From assembly GCA_034008185.1 (NCBI GenBank), contig CM067082.1:4572984-4636983 (forward strand): 64,000 bases of DNA, given 5' to 3'. A model generated the notes under the pieces. The model saw only the letters and a list, made by a program, of their open reading frames with translations. It was not told the DNA's origin and did not search any database. Below, piece by piece: positions 12,401 through 24,827 of the stretch. Each line of letters starts with the position of its first letter. The first letter of the stretch is position 1. Both the position numbers and the translations under genes were made by a program. The DNA is from Gorsachius magnificus. Its lineage: Eukaryota > Chordata > Aves > Pelecaniformes > Ardeidae.

Positions 12401-15400
12401 TTGTTTAGAAGAATCCAGAGGATATAAAAATATGCCACATATGAGAAGTGCCTGACTGGCTCCAGATGAAATTATATTAGTTGGCACTTTTGCAAGTTTT
12501 GATCTCTAGAAATCTTTGTTGACCTTTTTTAGAGACCTGTTCAGTCAGCAGTTCCTCCCAGCCAGCGTTAAAACTTGACTAGAAAATAAACTGTCAGCGC
12601 TTTCAGCTCTCTAGGTTTACTTGTTCTCAGTCTGAGATTTTTTGAGAAACAGTGATTTCTTGTTACTGTTGAGTATGTTCTGTACATGAACACCACGGTT
12701 TGCTTCCCCTGTCACATTTCAGCCGCATGTATAAACTCCGTAGGAGCAGGATGGGGCCTTTATCTTCTGAAACATCTGGTACTTAATGCTGCTTATCTGT
12801 GAGAGGGAATTAAAATCCCTGCTATTGTTTATAAATGACAGTGTATTTTCTTCCATCATTAAACTTGGCTTCTAAGGATTTAAATGTCTAAATCTACTTC
12901 AATTCATAACAGTTCCTGGAAAATTTGGATACATCTTGGAAATTATTTCGCAAGGCATTTTGAGTGAATGAAAGTGAGGAGAAACTAATGACTGGTATGG
13001 TGTAAACTTGGAGAAACTGTTAGTTTTTTGAAGAAACTTGTTCAGTGAAATCACAATACATGGCATCTGTTAACAGCACTTTAAACCATTAATAAATAAC
13101 ATAATTTGCTAACTGCAGATTATTTCAGTTGTAATTCAAGCACAATTTGGGTGCTAATGCAACCAGTAAATCCATTTCAGTTCTCAAAAGTGCCTGTTTC
13201 ATTAGGACTACAGAAGAAAAAAAAAATCTGTATTCTGTGACTTGGGCTGGCTGCTGCTTTCAGCATCAAAAACTCGCTGTCTGACTAATGAGTAGCAGTA
13301 GCTGTAAACATGAAGTTTCACATTTTATATTTAATATGATAAAAGCTTTGCCAAGCCTTTACTATTGCTTCAAAGGCTCTTTCCAATGCTATTGAGTGTT
13401 TTATGAATAGTTAATAGGCACAGAAGTGACTGTCAGCACCAGAACTGTTCCTCATTCCCCTGCATAAATTAAATATATTACACTAGTGCTTTTAAAAATA
13501 AACTCTTTACATTTACATAAGGAAAAACATGAACAGTTTACATGTGCTGCTTACCTTGATAATGTCACTTAAAATTTAGGGATGTTTCTCTGATGCGGTA
13601 TAGCAATAGCCTTGATTTTTATGCATTTCATATCTGAGTGCCTACCTGTGACAGCATTACTTTGTTTTCCTGTGAGAGTTAATGGGCTCTTGTAGTAAAC
13701 ATTAGCTAGTCTAGCATTAAATATTGAAGTCGGTCATTTTAAGCTCAGCCCTGAGCATGATGTTCTTGTTAGTAATGCTATGGAATAGCATTTCTGCAAA
13801 CTGCGTGTTTCAGTGCTAATTAATAGATTTTAATAAAGAGAGAGGCTGAGCTAAGCAGTCCGGAATACCATAGGTTATTTTCATTTGGAAGAGAAATTTT
13901 CTCTCATTATATGCTTTCAAATCAGTGAAATACTGTAGTCACTCATGTCTCATACGAGACATGTTTCTTACGTCTCATCCATGTCAAAAAGCTGTTTGGG
14001 GCTTTTAGCTGTCATTTCTCAGTTAAAGCATTTAGATACAGTATCTCAGAAAAAAATAATCTAACATTCAAAATCCTTCCAGCCTAAAGCTTAGCAGACC
14101 ATGCTTTTAAAGGGTCTTGAAATCTAGTTCATGTGAAACTGCCAGTATGGAAAAAGTGTGTTAAGCAATAATTCAAACTGCTGATGCTGAGAAATCTCGA
14201 AGTGGTAGCTGAGGAGTCGTCATGCTGAAGAGATTTAATGGTACGCAGTCAACTTGCTAGTATGAAGTGGTGAATTCTCCCCATTGAAATTTAGTGTTGA
14301 TACCTGTCTGAGAAGAATGCATGTAGGTAAAGAGGAGATTATAGAGATGTATTTAGAAACCAAGCATGAAATGTTACAGGTAAATTAGCTTTTTAGGTTT
14401 GTTTCTTCCAAGGAATTAAGGTATCAGTTGCTGACTCAATTCAGTGGGGAAGAGGATAGCCTTCCTAAGGCTAAGCCTGAGTTCAAAGGAAATCTAAAAA
14501 CCTTAAAGGTCTGGTGAGAGAGAAGGGAACAAAGGGCTTGGATGAGCTTTTAGAGGCTGCCTATAATTCAAGTGAAAAAAGGCTGACTGGCTGGAAAAAC
14601 ACTCGCAGATGGAGGAAGCTCTTCAACATAAAGCAGGACTGACTTTTTATTTCGGCTCAGAACAAGTAGTTGAGTTTATTCCTCTGCCAGAAGCTACATT
14701 TATGTTACAGTTATATGTATTTATAACTGTGTTTCTACAAAGCTGCATCTTGCCATTTGAGCTGTGCTTTACCTTACCTTGTCTTACCAGGATGAAACTG
14801 TTTGAGTTGCTCTTTGACTCTGAGTTAAATTCCTGTACTATCTAGCTGCATCTGGGCTCCCAGGCGTAGCTGCATCTGATACTGAGAGTGAATTGCAGGA
14901 TCTGAATTCTTCCTTGGAAGAATTAATGACTTAAGAGCTGACCTGTCCTAAGAGGGGACTGTAACACAGCTAACCTAAGGACAAGAATTAAATTTACAGT
15001 GGATCCAGAAAACCTAGAATAACAAATACATTTTTCAGCCTTGTTAGCTTTGAAGTTAGTCTTTAAGATCATGTAAAGTTTGTATTCAGATCTCAAGTGG
15101 TGGAATGTATAAAACTTGCAAATATTGTGCCTGAAGCACATGTTAATTGCCCTATAAAACCTCGCCACCCATCATTTTTATTTATTGACTGATTTTATGC
15201 CCACTAAGGGGTTGTGTAAGACTAATTTTACTGTACTTTTTAACGAACAAGCAAGTCAATAAGACTTTCATACCATGTATTGCTGTTCTCTTACATAAAA
15301 TACCTTTTGACCTCAAATCAATAGCAGCACACTTCTTGAACACATGTAGTCTTTAGTGGAAGGTTTGGTTAAGGATACATTTAAGGCACCTTTAAAAGAA

Positions 15401-18400
15401 AGGTACTGTGCAACTATTAAGATTTTTTTTTAATCCTGGGGGCAGTAGAAGCTTTATTTTCATATCAAGGCAAATGCCACATGCTCTGGCAGTTCTGCAA
15501 TAGCTCTTAGTTACAGAGCTTTTTTATATTAATGTTTTGTTTTTCTTTAAGTAATATTGAATCTGGCCTTCAAAGGCACAACTGATAACACATGGCAGAT
15601 TTTCAGCTGGGGTAACATAAGGATTCGTGCTGGTTTCAGGATTGTACAGACTGTGTGACTTTGGATGAATGGCCTTACTGGGAAAGCAAGAAGGAATTCG
15701 GAGGCTTCTCCCATAGCATGAAACATGTTTCCTATTACTTAGCAGTAGGTAACTTTCTGTTCCCTTTTTTTTTTGGATGAGTAAGGTCTGCCAAAGAAGC
15801 TGCTTCTAAAATAAGTTTCATACTTGCTCTGGTGCTGTTTTCTTCCATTCCAAATCTTTAACAAAAGTCCTTGATCTTTTCATTGTGTACTGGGGGAATG
15901 TTAATACTTTTTTTCTAGCATAAAGAGTGTTTGCAGTAAAAAATTGCATGTGATAACACTTCTTTGAATCCTCAGAAGCTTTCCTGTTGAAAGCTTGTGT
16001 GATCTGAGGTTAGTTGAGTGACCACATACGACATGCAAGAAATGCTAAGAGGTCTGAGAACTGTGGACCCATAGAAAAAGCACGCTACAAGTCAAAGCAA
16101 ACTGTATAAAAACGCAAGACTGTCAGCTCTTATGTAAGGATGGAGGTTTAAAAGCAATTTTTAATTTCATTGTCATCTCTGTTCTTCAAATCCTTTTTTT
16201 TTCCTGCAGCAATAGATGTTTTAGTCTATGATTTGTGGAAAGAGCTTAAGGCCTCCAAAAATAATCATCCCCTAAGAAGGAAATGGACATCTCTACCCTT
16301 AAGTAGATGCTTCTTTTTACCAGTAAATCTTTTCTGTACAGTATGTTGCATCCTTTTCGTCTTGAGTAGCCAAGGTTTAAGGGAGACTAAACTTTTTGAA
16401 ATGACTTGGGAGTACTTCGACATCTCTTGTTCCCCTTCTTTCCCAAGTCTCTTGTTCTCTCCCACCCCAAGGAGATCTAGTAAAGTAACAGAAATTAGGC
16501 CCAGTTAATAATGCTGCTACAGGTTAATAGTACTGAACTGGTTATGGGGCTATATTAAATTATAAGCAGATTTTTATTGTTGTTGTTTTTAATTTGCATA
16601 TCAGCCAATACTTTTAAAATTTTCTTTTGGTCTATTGTAAATGTGCTTTTAACTTCTCTTTTATGTTGCGAGACTGAATTGTCATGCAATTCTTCCCTCC
16701 CACGTGCATTGGACCTGCCTTGTTCCTATAGCCAAGACAAGCCTATAGGTTTTCTTCTGCTTTCAAGGGCAGCTCTGGAGTAGAAAGGGACTCGAGGAAC
16801 TGCAGGATCCCTGTATTTTTAGTGCTCCTTTTCACAGATTTCCTGTGGGTAGTGGGGAAAGGATGGGAGCAGTAAGGCGGCAGACTTTGGCCTCCTGAAA
16901 ATGTGCTAAAATTGGTTTTAAACACGCACCTTTATGCAACCTCTTTCCTAGCCTAAACCCTTCCTCTTAATCTGCTTTCCACCCACATACACTCTCAGCC
17001 AAATTTACAAAGCCCACATCATTTTATACTCCTGTCTAAACACCCTCTTGGAGAGCAAATGTCAGGTGAACCTGTGAATGCATGCGCACACACAGCGGCT
17101 GTCTTGAGTCTGTTTTCTATTCTGAATTTGAGTTTGACCCTCACCTCTGACCGAGAGGTAACTTTGCCATAGCGATAACAGATGAAACATGATAGTGCTT
17201 CCATGTTCTTTATTACGAAGTAATTGCCACCAGGGCAATTTTCCAGCAGGCAATTGCCTGTTCTTTACTGTAAAAAGAAACCTGTCAGCTCTTTGGATGG
17301 GGTTCTGGTGGCGGAGACTTCCAGATGCGGAACCGAGATTCAGGCACGCAGCTTTTGAAACTTGCAATGCCAAGACTCAAATCAATGGGTTTTCTTTCGA
17401 GTGCGGATTGTGAAACAGGTTATGAAAAGGGAATGGCTGAGAACTCCTTAATGAACAGGAGTCTTACTTTTCAAGGAAATAAAATTAAGGCCACTTTTGA
17501 AATGAAAAGAATGTCAACAGGCCGTTGCCAAATCACGTAATGCTTTAATAAAGCTTGCTTCAAGAGGATTGTCAAAGCTGCAGCCCCTTAAGCTCTATTC
17601 TCCTCTGAGTCTCCTGCGTGCTTGTTGCAACAGTATTTCTGTTGTGATGCACCCTCTGGGACTCTATTTTAATCATCCTCTTTTAACCAAACAACAGTTG
17701 AGAAGGTTTCAGATATGCTTCCTGCAGGCTATTTTGCAAGAAGGTATTGGAAAAGTTTTAAGCTGCTGATTCAGTCTGGGGAGAAAATTTAATGCAACTC
17801 CACATAACTAAACAGGGAAAAAACAGGTTATAGATTTTATTCACGTTAGTTTGGATAAATCCCCAATAGCTTGTGGCACTCCCTAAACATATTCCTCTCT
17901 CTGAAGTCTTGAGTAACAGTGGGTACAAAGCACAGAGATGCAGATTTTTCCATAAATAGATAAACCTAGCAATATGCTGTATTAACATTTGGTGATCCAC
18001 CATGAGGCTCCAGCTGAAGGTTTTTTGCAGTGTAGTCGATGCAGAGCATGTAAACTGAATATCACCTGGTTTTCAACAGAAATAAATTGGATTTATAAGG
18101 GTTTCACCAGACAAGCAAGCAGAGAGATAGACTGGTGGAGCCGCACTCTACCATCCCTCAGGCCACGGCAACAGATAGAGGCTCCGCAGGTAGCAGAGGA
18201 TCCTCTTGCCGGCAGGCAGAAGCTAGAGACCCAAGAGATGATGAGGGATGGAAAAAGGTTTCTGCTCGGGGCAGGAGGAGAGTGCCCTCCCGGGCTCCTT
18301 CACCTTTCCAGCTGCCCTTGCATAACAGCTATGGGGCTCTGGAAGTTGAGGGCCAGGCAACTGAAGATGGCGATGAAGGCCCAACCAGGGGGTTGGCTAA

Positions 18401-21400
18401 GGAGAGACGGTCACCCCTACCTATCAAGACCGACTGTACAAAGAAAAAAAGAAGGGTAATTGTTGTGGGCAATTCCCTTCTGAAGGGAACGGAGGGCCCG
18501 ATATGCCGCCCGGACCCATCCCATAGGGAAGTCTGCTGCCTCCCTGGGGCCCGGATCAGGGACATTGCCAAGAGACTCCCTGGTCTGGTACAACCCTCTG
18601 ACTACTATCCGCTCTTGATTATACAGGCAGGCAGCGATGAATTGCCAGAGAGAAGCCCCAAATTGATCAAAAGGGACTTCAGGGCACTAGGGAAAATGGT
18701 TGAAGGATCAGGAGCGCAGGTAGTGCTCTCCTCGATCCCATTAGTGTCAGGAGGGAACACAGAAAGGAATAGGAAAGCTAGAGCGGTTAACGTGTGGCTC
18801 AAAGGTTGGTGCCATCGGAAGGGCTTGGGCTTCTTTGACCATGGAGAGGTTTTCATGGCACCAGGCCTGTCGAGAACAGATGGTGCCCAGCTCTCTCAGA
18901 AGGGAAATAGGATCCTCGGTCATGAACTGGCGGGGCTTGTAGAGAGGGCTTTAAACTAGGCCTGAAGGGGGAAGGGGATATAAAGAGGCTCACTAGAGAG
19001 GAGCCTAGGGGGGTCACCCCATTGCTGGGGGGGAAACCGTCAGCCCAGCTCAAGTGCATCTACACTAATGCACGCAGCATGGGCAACAAATGGGAGGAGC
19101 TGGAAGCCATTGTAAGGCAGGATGGTTATGATGTAGTCGCCATCGCAGAAACGTGGTGGGATGCCTCCCATGACTGGAGTGCTGCAATGGATGGCTACAA
19201 ACGCTTCAGAAGGGACAGGCAAGGAAGGAGAGGCGGTGGGGTGGCTCTGTATGTTAGGGAGTGTTTAGATTGTACAGAGCTTGACGCTTGTGGTGAGGCA
19301 GAATGCTTATGGGTGCGGATGAGGGGGAAGGCCAACAAGAAAGATATCCTGTTGGGAGTCTGTTACAGACCACCCGACCAGGATGAGGACGTTGACGAAG
19401 AATTCTACAAGCGGCTGGCAGAAGTCTCTCAGTCACGACCTCTTGTTCTTGTGGGGGACTTCAACTTCCCAGACATCTGCTGGAAATACAATACAGCAGA
19501 AAGGAAACAGTCCAGAAGGTTCCTGCAGTGTGTGGAAGATAACTTCCTGACACAGCTGGTAAGCGAGCCTACCAGGGGAAGTGCCCTGCTTGACCTCCTG
19601 TTCACTAACAGAGAAGGACTGGTGGGAGAGGTGGTGGTTGGAAATCATCTAGGCCTTAGTGATCATGAAATGGTAGAGTTTTCAATCTTTGGTGAGGTAA
19701 GGAAGGGGGTCAGCAAGACTGCCACCATGGATTTCCGGAGGGCAGACTTTGACCTGCTCAGAATGCTGGTTGGGAGAGTCCCTTGGGAAATAGTCCTGAA
19801 GGGCAAAGGGGTCCAGGGAGGCTGGGTATTCTTCAAGGAAGAAGTCCTAAAGGCACAGGAGCAGGATGTCCCCATGTGCCGTAAGACGAATCGGCGGGGA
19901 AGATGACCGGCCTGGCTGGACAGAGGACTACTAGTGTGACTAAGGGAAAAAAGGAGAGCTTACCAGCACTGGAAGAAGGGGCAGGCAACCCAAGAAGAGT
20001 ACAGGGATCTTGTCAGGTTATGCAGAGAGGAGATTAGAAAGGCAAAAGCCCAGCTGGAATTTAACCTGGCCACTGTTGTAAGGGATAATAAGAAGAGTTT
20101 TTATAAATATGTTAACAGCAAAAAGAGAGGCAGGGAGAACCTCCATCCACTAGTGGATGCAAGGGGGAACATTGCCACTAAAGATGAGGAAAAGGCTGAG
20201 ATACTCAACGCCTTCTTTGCCTCAGTCTTTAATGGCCTGACGAGTTATCCCCAGGGTACCCAGCCTCCCGAGCTGGAAGATGGGGACAGAGAATGGAATG
20301 AACCCCCCATAATCCAGGAGGGAGCAGTCTTTGACCTGCTATGCCACCTGGACATCCACAAGTCTATGGGGCCGGATGGGATCCACCCAAGAGTGCTGAA
20401 GGAGTTGGCAGAGGAGCTTGCCAAGCCACTCTCTATCATTTATCAGCAGTCCTGGAGAACAGGGGAGGTCCCAGATGACTGGAGGTTGGCAAATGTGACG
20501 CCCTATCTTCAAGAAGGGCCGGAAGGAGGATCCGGGGAACTACAGACCAGTCAGCCTAACCTCGGTACCGGGGAAAATTATGGAGCGGTTTATCTTGAGT
20601 GTGCTCACCAGGCACATGGAGGACAATCAGGGGATCAGGCCCAGTCAGCATGGGTTCACGAAAGTCAAGTTTTGCCTAACCAACCTGATTTCCTTCTATG
20701 ACCAGGTGACCCGCCTGGTAGATGAGGGAAAGGCTGTGGATGTTGTCTACCTGGACTTCAGCAAAGCCTTCGACACAGTCTCCCACAGCATTCTCGTGGA
20801 GAAGCTGGCATTTCATGGCCTAGGTGGATGTACTCTTCGCTGGGTTAAAAACTGGCTGGGTGGCCGAGCCCAGAGAGTCGTGGTGAATGGAGATAAATCC
20901 AGTTGGCAGCCAGTAACAAGCGGTGTCCCCCAGGGCTCAGTTCTAGGGCCAGTCTTGTTTAATATCTTTATCAATGACCTGGATGAGGGGATTGAGTGTG
21001 CCCTCAGTAAATTTGCAGATGACACCAAACTGGGTGGTAGTGTTGATCTGCTTGAGGGGAGGAGGGCTCTGCAGAGGGACCTGGCCAGGCTGGATCGATG
21101 GGCCGAGGCCAATTGTATGAGGTTCAACAAGGCCAAGTGCCGGGTCCTGCACTTTGGTCACAACAACCCCATGCAGCGCTACAGGCTTGGGGAAGAGTGG
21201 CTGGAAAGCTGCCTGGTGGAAAAAGACCTGGGGGTACTGATTGACAGCCAGATGAATATGAGCCAGCAGTGTGCCCAGGTGGCCAAGAAGGCCAATGGCA
21301 TCCTGGCTTGTATCAGGAATAGTGTGGCCAGCAGGAGTAGGGAAGTGATCGTGCCCCTGTACTCGGTGCTGGTGAGGCCGCACCTCGAATACTGTGTTCA

Positions 21401-24400
21401 GTCTTGGGTCCTTCACTACAAGAAAGATGTTGCCTTGCTGGAACAGGTCCAGAGGAGAGCAACCAAGCTGGTGAGGGGTCTGGAGCACAAGTCATACGAG
21501 GAGCGGCTGAGGGAACTGGGGTTGTTTAGTCTGGAGAAGAGGAGGATGAGGGGAGACCTGATCGCCCTCTACAACTGCCTGAAAGGAGGCTGTAGCGAGG
21601 TGGGGGTCGGCCTCTTCTCCCTGGTAACAGATGATAGGACGAGGGGGAATGGCTTGAAGCTGCGCCAGGGCAGGTTTAGGCTAGACATTAGGAAAAACTT
21701 CTTCACCGAGAGGGTTGTCAGGCTCTGGAATGGGCTGCCCAGGGAGGTGGTCGAGTCCTCATCCCTGGAGGTCTTTAAAAGAAGGCTAGATGAGGTGCTT
21801 AGGGACATGGTTTAGTGGTGGGATGGCAGTGCTAGGTTAACGGTTGGACTTGATGATCTTAAAGGTCTTTTCCAACCGAGGTGATTCTATGATTCTATAA
21901 TTTGCCTGCAATCAGAATGACCTGAAAGCCTAAACACTGCAAAGAATAGGATGAGTAGGCGGCAAAGGAGAAGGAAAGACTTTTAGGTGGGGGCAACGAT
22001 GGGCAGGTAGTGGCTAGCAAGAGCACTAAAGTGCTGCTAGACCTGGTAGGTGGTTTCACTCATGCTTTGAAACTTAGAGGTTTAACTCGCTTGTTATTTG
22101 GGGAAAAATGTGTAATCGCTGTTCCCACTGCTGGGGAGGATGTCTAGCAAACAACATTTCCCCCTTCCAGTCGCAGTCTTTGGAAACTGCTGTTCCACCT
22201 TGTGTAAACTAGCATAGAAGTTTGTGAACGCAGGTCTTCTGCATAACTGTGCTGTCACTGTAGCATCTGTCTCTGCTGTCCCTATTTATATTGGAGCCCT
22301 TTGTAAAGTAGGTGCTTTAGGAAGTTGTTTCAACCTTGAAATGCCCTGTGTCCATGTGGTTTTCTGAAAAGTAAAGATTTGGATGCAAATACCTTCTTGG
22401 GATTGGATAAACAGAAGGATTTGAGTCTGAGTTTCCATTATATATAGCGGATGGTGACTGCTGCATTACACTGCTCTACAGCAAAGTTAAGATGCCATCT
22501 TACCGGGCTGCAAGGAGTGGGCCATGTGAAGACAGAGCTGGTGTTTTGCATAGACACAGGGCATCTGAAACCTCAGGCACTCCTGCATGTGACCCCACCA
22601 ACATTTTGCATAGCAGCTGGAGGGAGACTTTGGAGAAAGTCGGATAAGCTTAAACTCAGAGCTGGAGCAGTTGAATGCTGAAATCACAACTTCATCATCT
22701 ACCTCCAGAACACTAAGTAAAAAGCATTTGAGGGAAGCAAATTACCTGGAAACCAGAACTGCCATAAAAGTAATGTCAAAACACAGACGTTACTGGGAAA
22801 AGCAATCTTCAGAAACGGCTTCCACACTCAGCTCAAGAAGCTTTAACACACTTCCAGAGCAAGACTACTTTTCCCCACAGAAGTGTTGATACAGCGAACA
22901 GTGAATAGAAAGGATCTGTCCCTACAAGTGGCCTGGTCCTGTCCTTGGTATCAGTTTTGTCTTTGGCAAGTGTCCCACCATGAGGCACTGCAATCTCTTT
23001 TAATACACCGATAAATTTTGTATAGCTTTCTGTTCAGATCATCTTAACCTTGAATTTCTGTCCTCGTCCACATCCCGATTTATGTTCTCTCTGGCTCAAG
23101 TGATAAACTGAGATGGAGCATTTCCTACGTGTTCTCATGTATAGACTGCTTAAAAACATGAATTTCCTCCTTTTATCAGTTGTGCTGCTCTGTAAACAAT
23201 GGTCTTTCAATAATTCAGTCTATCAGAATTGAGGTCCCCCAGGATAATATGCAAATTCCAAAAATATCCTTCTGGCTGTAAATGAGCTCTGGATCTGGAG
23301 GTGTTTAATGTTATGTACAAATGTTATATCTGGACACTTCTGGAAATTAAAGCATTTATTTGGAGAATGGAGATCAAGTTCACACACTTCCAAGTTCACG
23401 TAGGTGGCAGGAAAATTAATATTAAATTACATATTCTAAAATTAGTAGTAAACTTTGACGCTGTAGGAGAAATCTTCACAAATCTAAACCAAACAACATG
23501 CCTCGGGTGTTTAGATAAATGATTGTTTACCAGGGTAGATTAGTTGTAGTGGATACAGTTGCAGCATTCACTGTGTTTTCCTTGCCTGATTTGGAAAGTC
23601 AGGCATAGTGTTTTACCAAGCCAGACATTTTCTGGCAAGGAAGAGTCATTACAGGCATACCTGCTGTCTTACATGGACTATATCAGGTGACTTAAAAATG
23701 ATTGTTTATCATTCTCTGATGCAAATTGGGACAATTTATGTAGCGATGGGATGCCGCTGCAGCCTCGGAAACGTCTGATCTGGTGTTCTGTTCTAAGCTA
23801 CAGCAGAAATGAAGAACAGATGCATTGTGCTCTGCTCCTTCTTTCTCCCCTTCAGTCATTATTCCGTATAAAACTTTGCAAAAATAGGTTTCTGGTTGCT
23901 AGACTTCGGTGCCGGTTTATCACCTCTGAAGTGGTTCTGCATTGTATCTGTCTTAGAAAAACTGCTTATTTGAAGGACTTGCATTTTTTTCACTAAAGGA
24001 TATATTCCTAATATTAATGTCTTTGCAACATAAATCAAATGGTACTGACTTCAAATGAGAGCAGAAGGAAACTTTGTCATCTGTCTGAAATGAAAATTGA
24101 GTTTACAATTTTCTTCTTTCCTGCTTGGTTCAACTAACAGCGGTATGCAAGAAACCCGGGTTACCAACCTGGACTGGCTAGCATCTCCAGAGGTCATGGC
24201 TACCAACCTGTGGTGAGCAGCAGTGTTGACACCTCTTCCCCAGTGATTTGCTGGTGTCTCCCCCTCCCAGATACAGGCACACTGTGTAACGGTGGAGGAG
24301 CTGAAGAAGTGCATGGGGGAGCTTTCGGGATATTTGGGGATGGAATGAGAAAATAGGATGATGTAATGGCTTAAAAAGCTGAGGGTGGCTCTTTCTCTGT

Positions 24401-24785
24401 AATTTAATTAAGGAGTACTCTTAACTAGTGCTCCCCCCTTCTCTGAGGTAGTCAGTCATGGGTCATAAATCTTGTGCCAGGGACTCCGTTGGTTTGGATA
24501 GGAGTCAGCGTGCATGAGAGCTTATGCAGATAAATGAAGGGGAAGGTTATTTTTCTGCACTATGGATTCCTATCTCATTGACGTGGCAAATATGTTTAAC
24601 ATTTCAAATGTTTTCAAACTGTAACCTGCAGGGGAGGGAGTTGGTACAACTTTCTCTCCATCAGATACAAAAGGGTTGCCAAAGTCAAAATTTGTTTAGG
24701 TTTCAACCTTAACATTTGTTTAGGTTTCAATCTTAAAATTTATTTAGGTTTCCTTTGGATGATGTGTTGCTGACTATACCTGTAA

Positions 24786-24827
<42 letters not shown>

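Larger units (their letters stand above)
18100..21898 (+). mobile_element. Near-complete CR1 LINE (ORF1 lacking its 5' part, ORF2 and 3' end)
   Basis: A non-LTR retrotransposon in sense orientation in intron 1. In order it holds an ORF1 lacking its N-terminal part, an ORF2 with an APE-type endonuclease and reverse transcriptase, and a short 3' UTR ending in GATTCTATGATTCTAT, the octamer-type CR1 terminus. A full CR1 is about 4.5 kb, so roughly 0.7 kb of 5' sequence is missing. The 5' boundary lies near the [13 protein letters not shown] peptide (about 18120-18160) and is approximate. No target duplication is evident, as is usual for CR1. Confidence 0.93.

Noticed and set aside
20943..21488. 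181-codon minus frame
   Set aside because: It is the antisense shadow of CR1 ORF2.
18100..21898. Reading the CR1 as an active, fully coding element
   Set aside because: Two in-frame TGA codons, a frameshift in ORF2, a frame change in ORF1 and a missing 5' part argue against autonomous activity.
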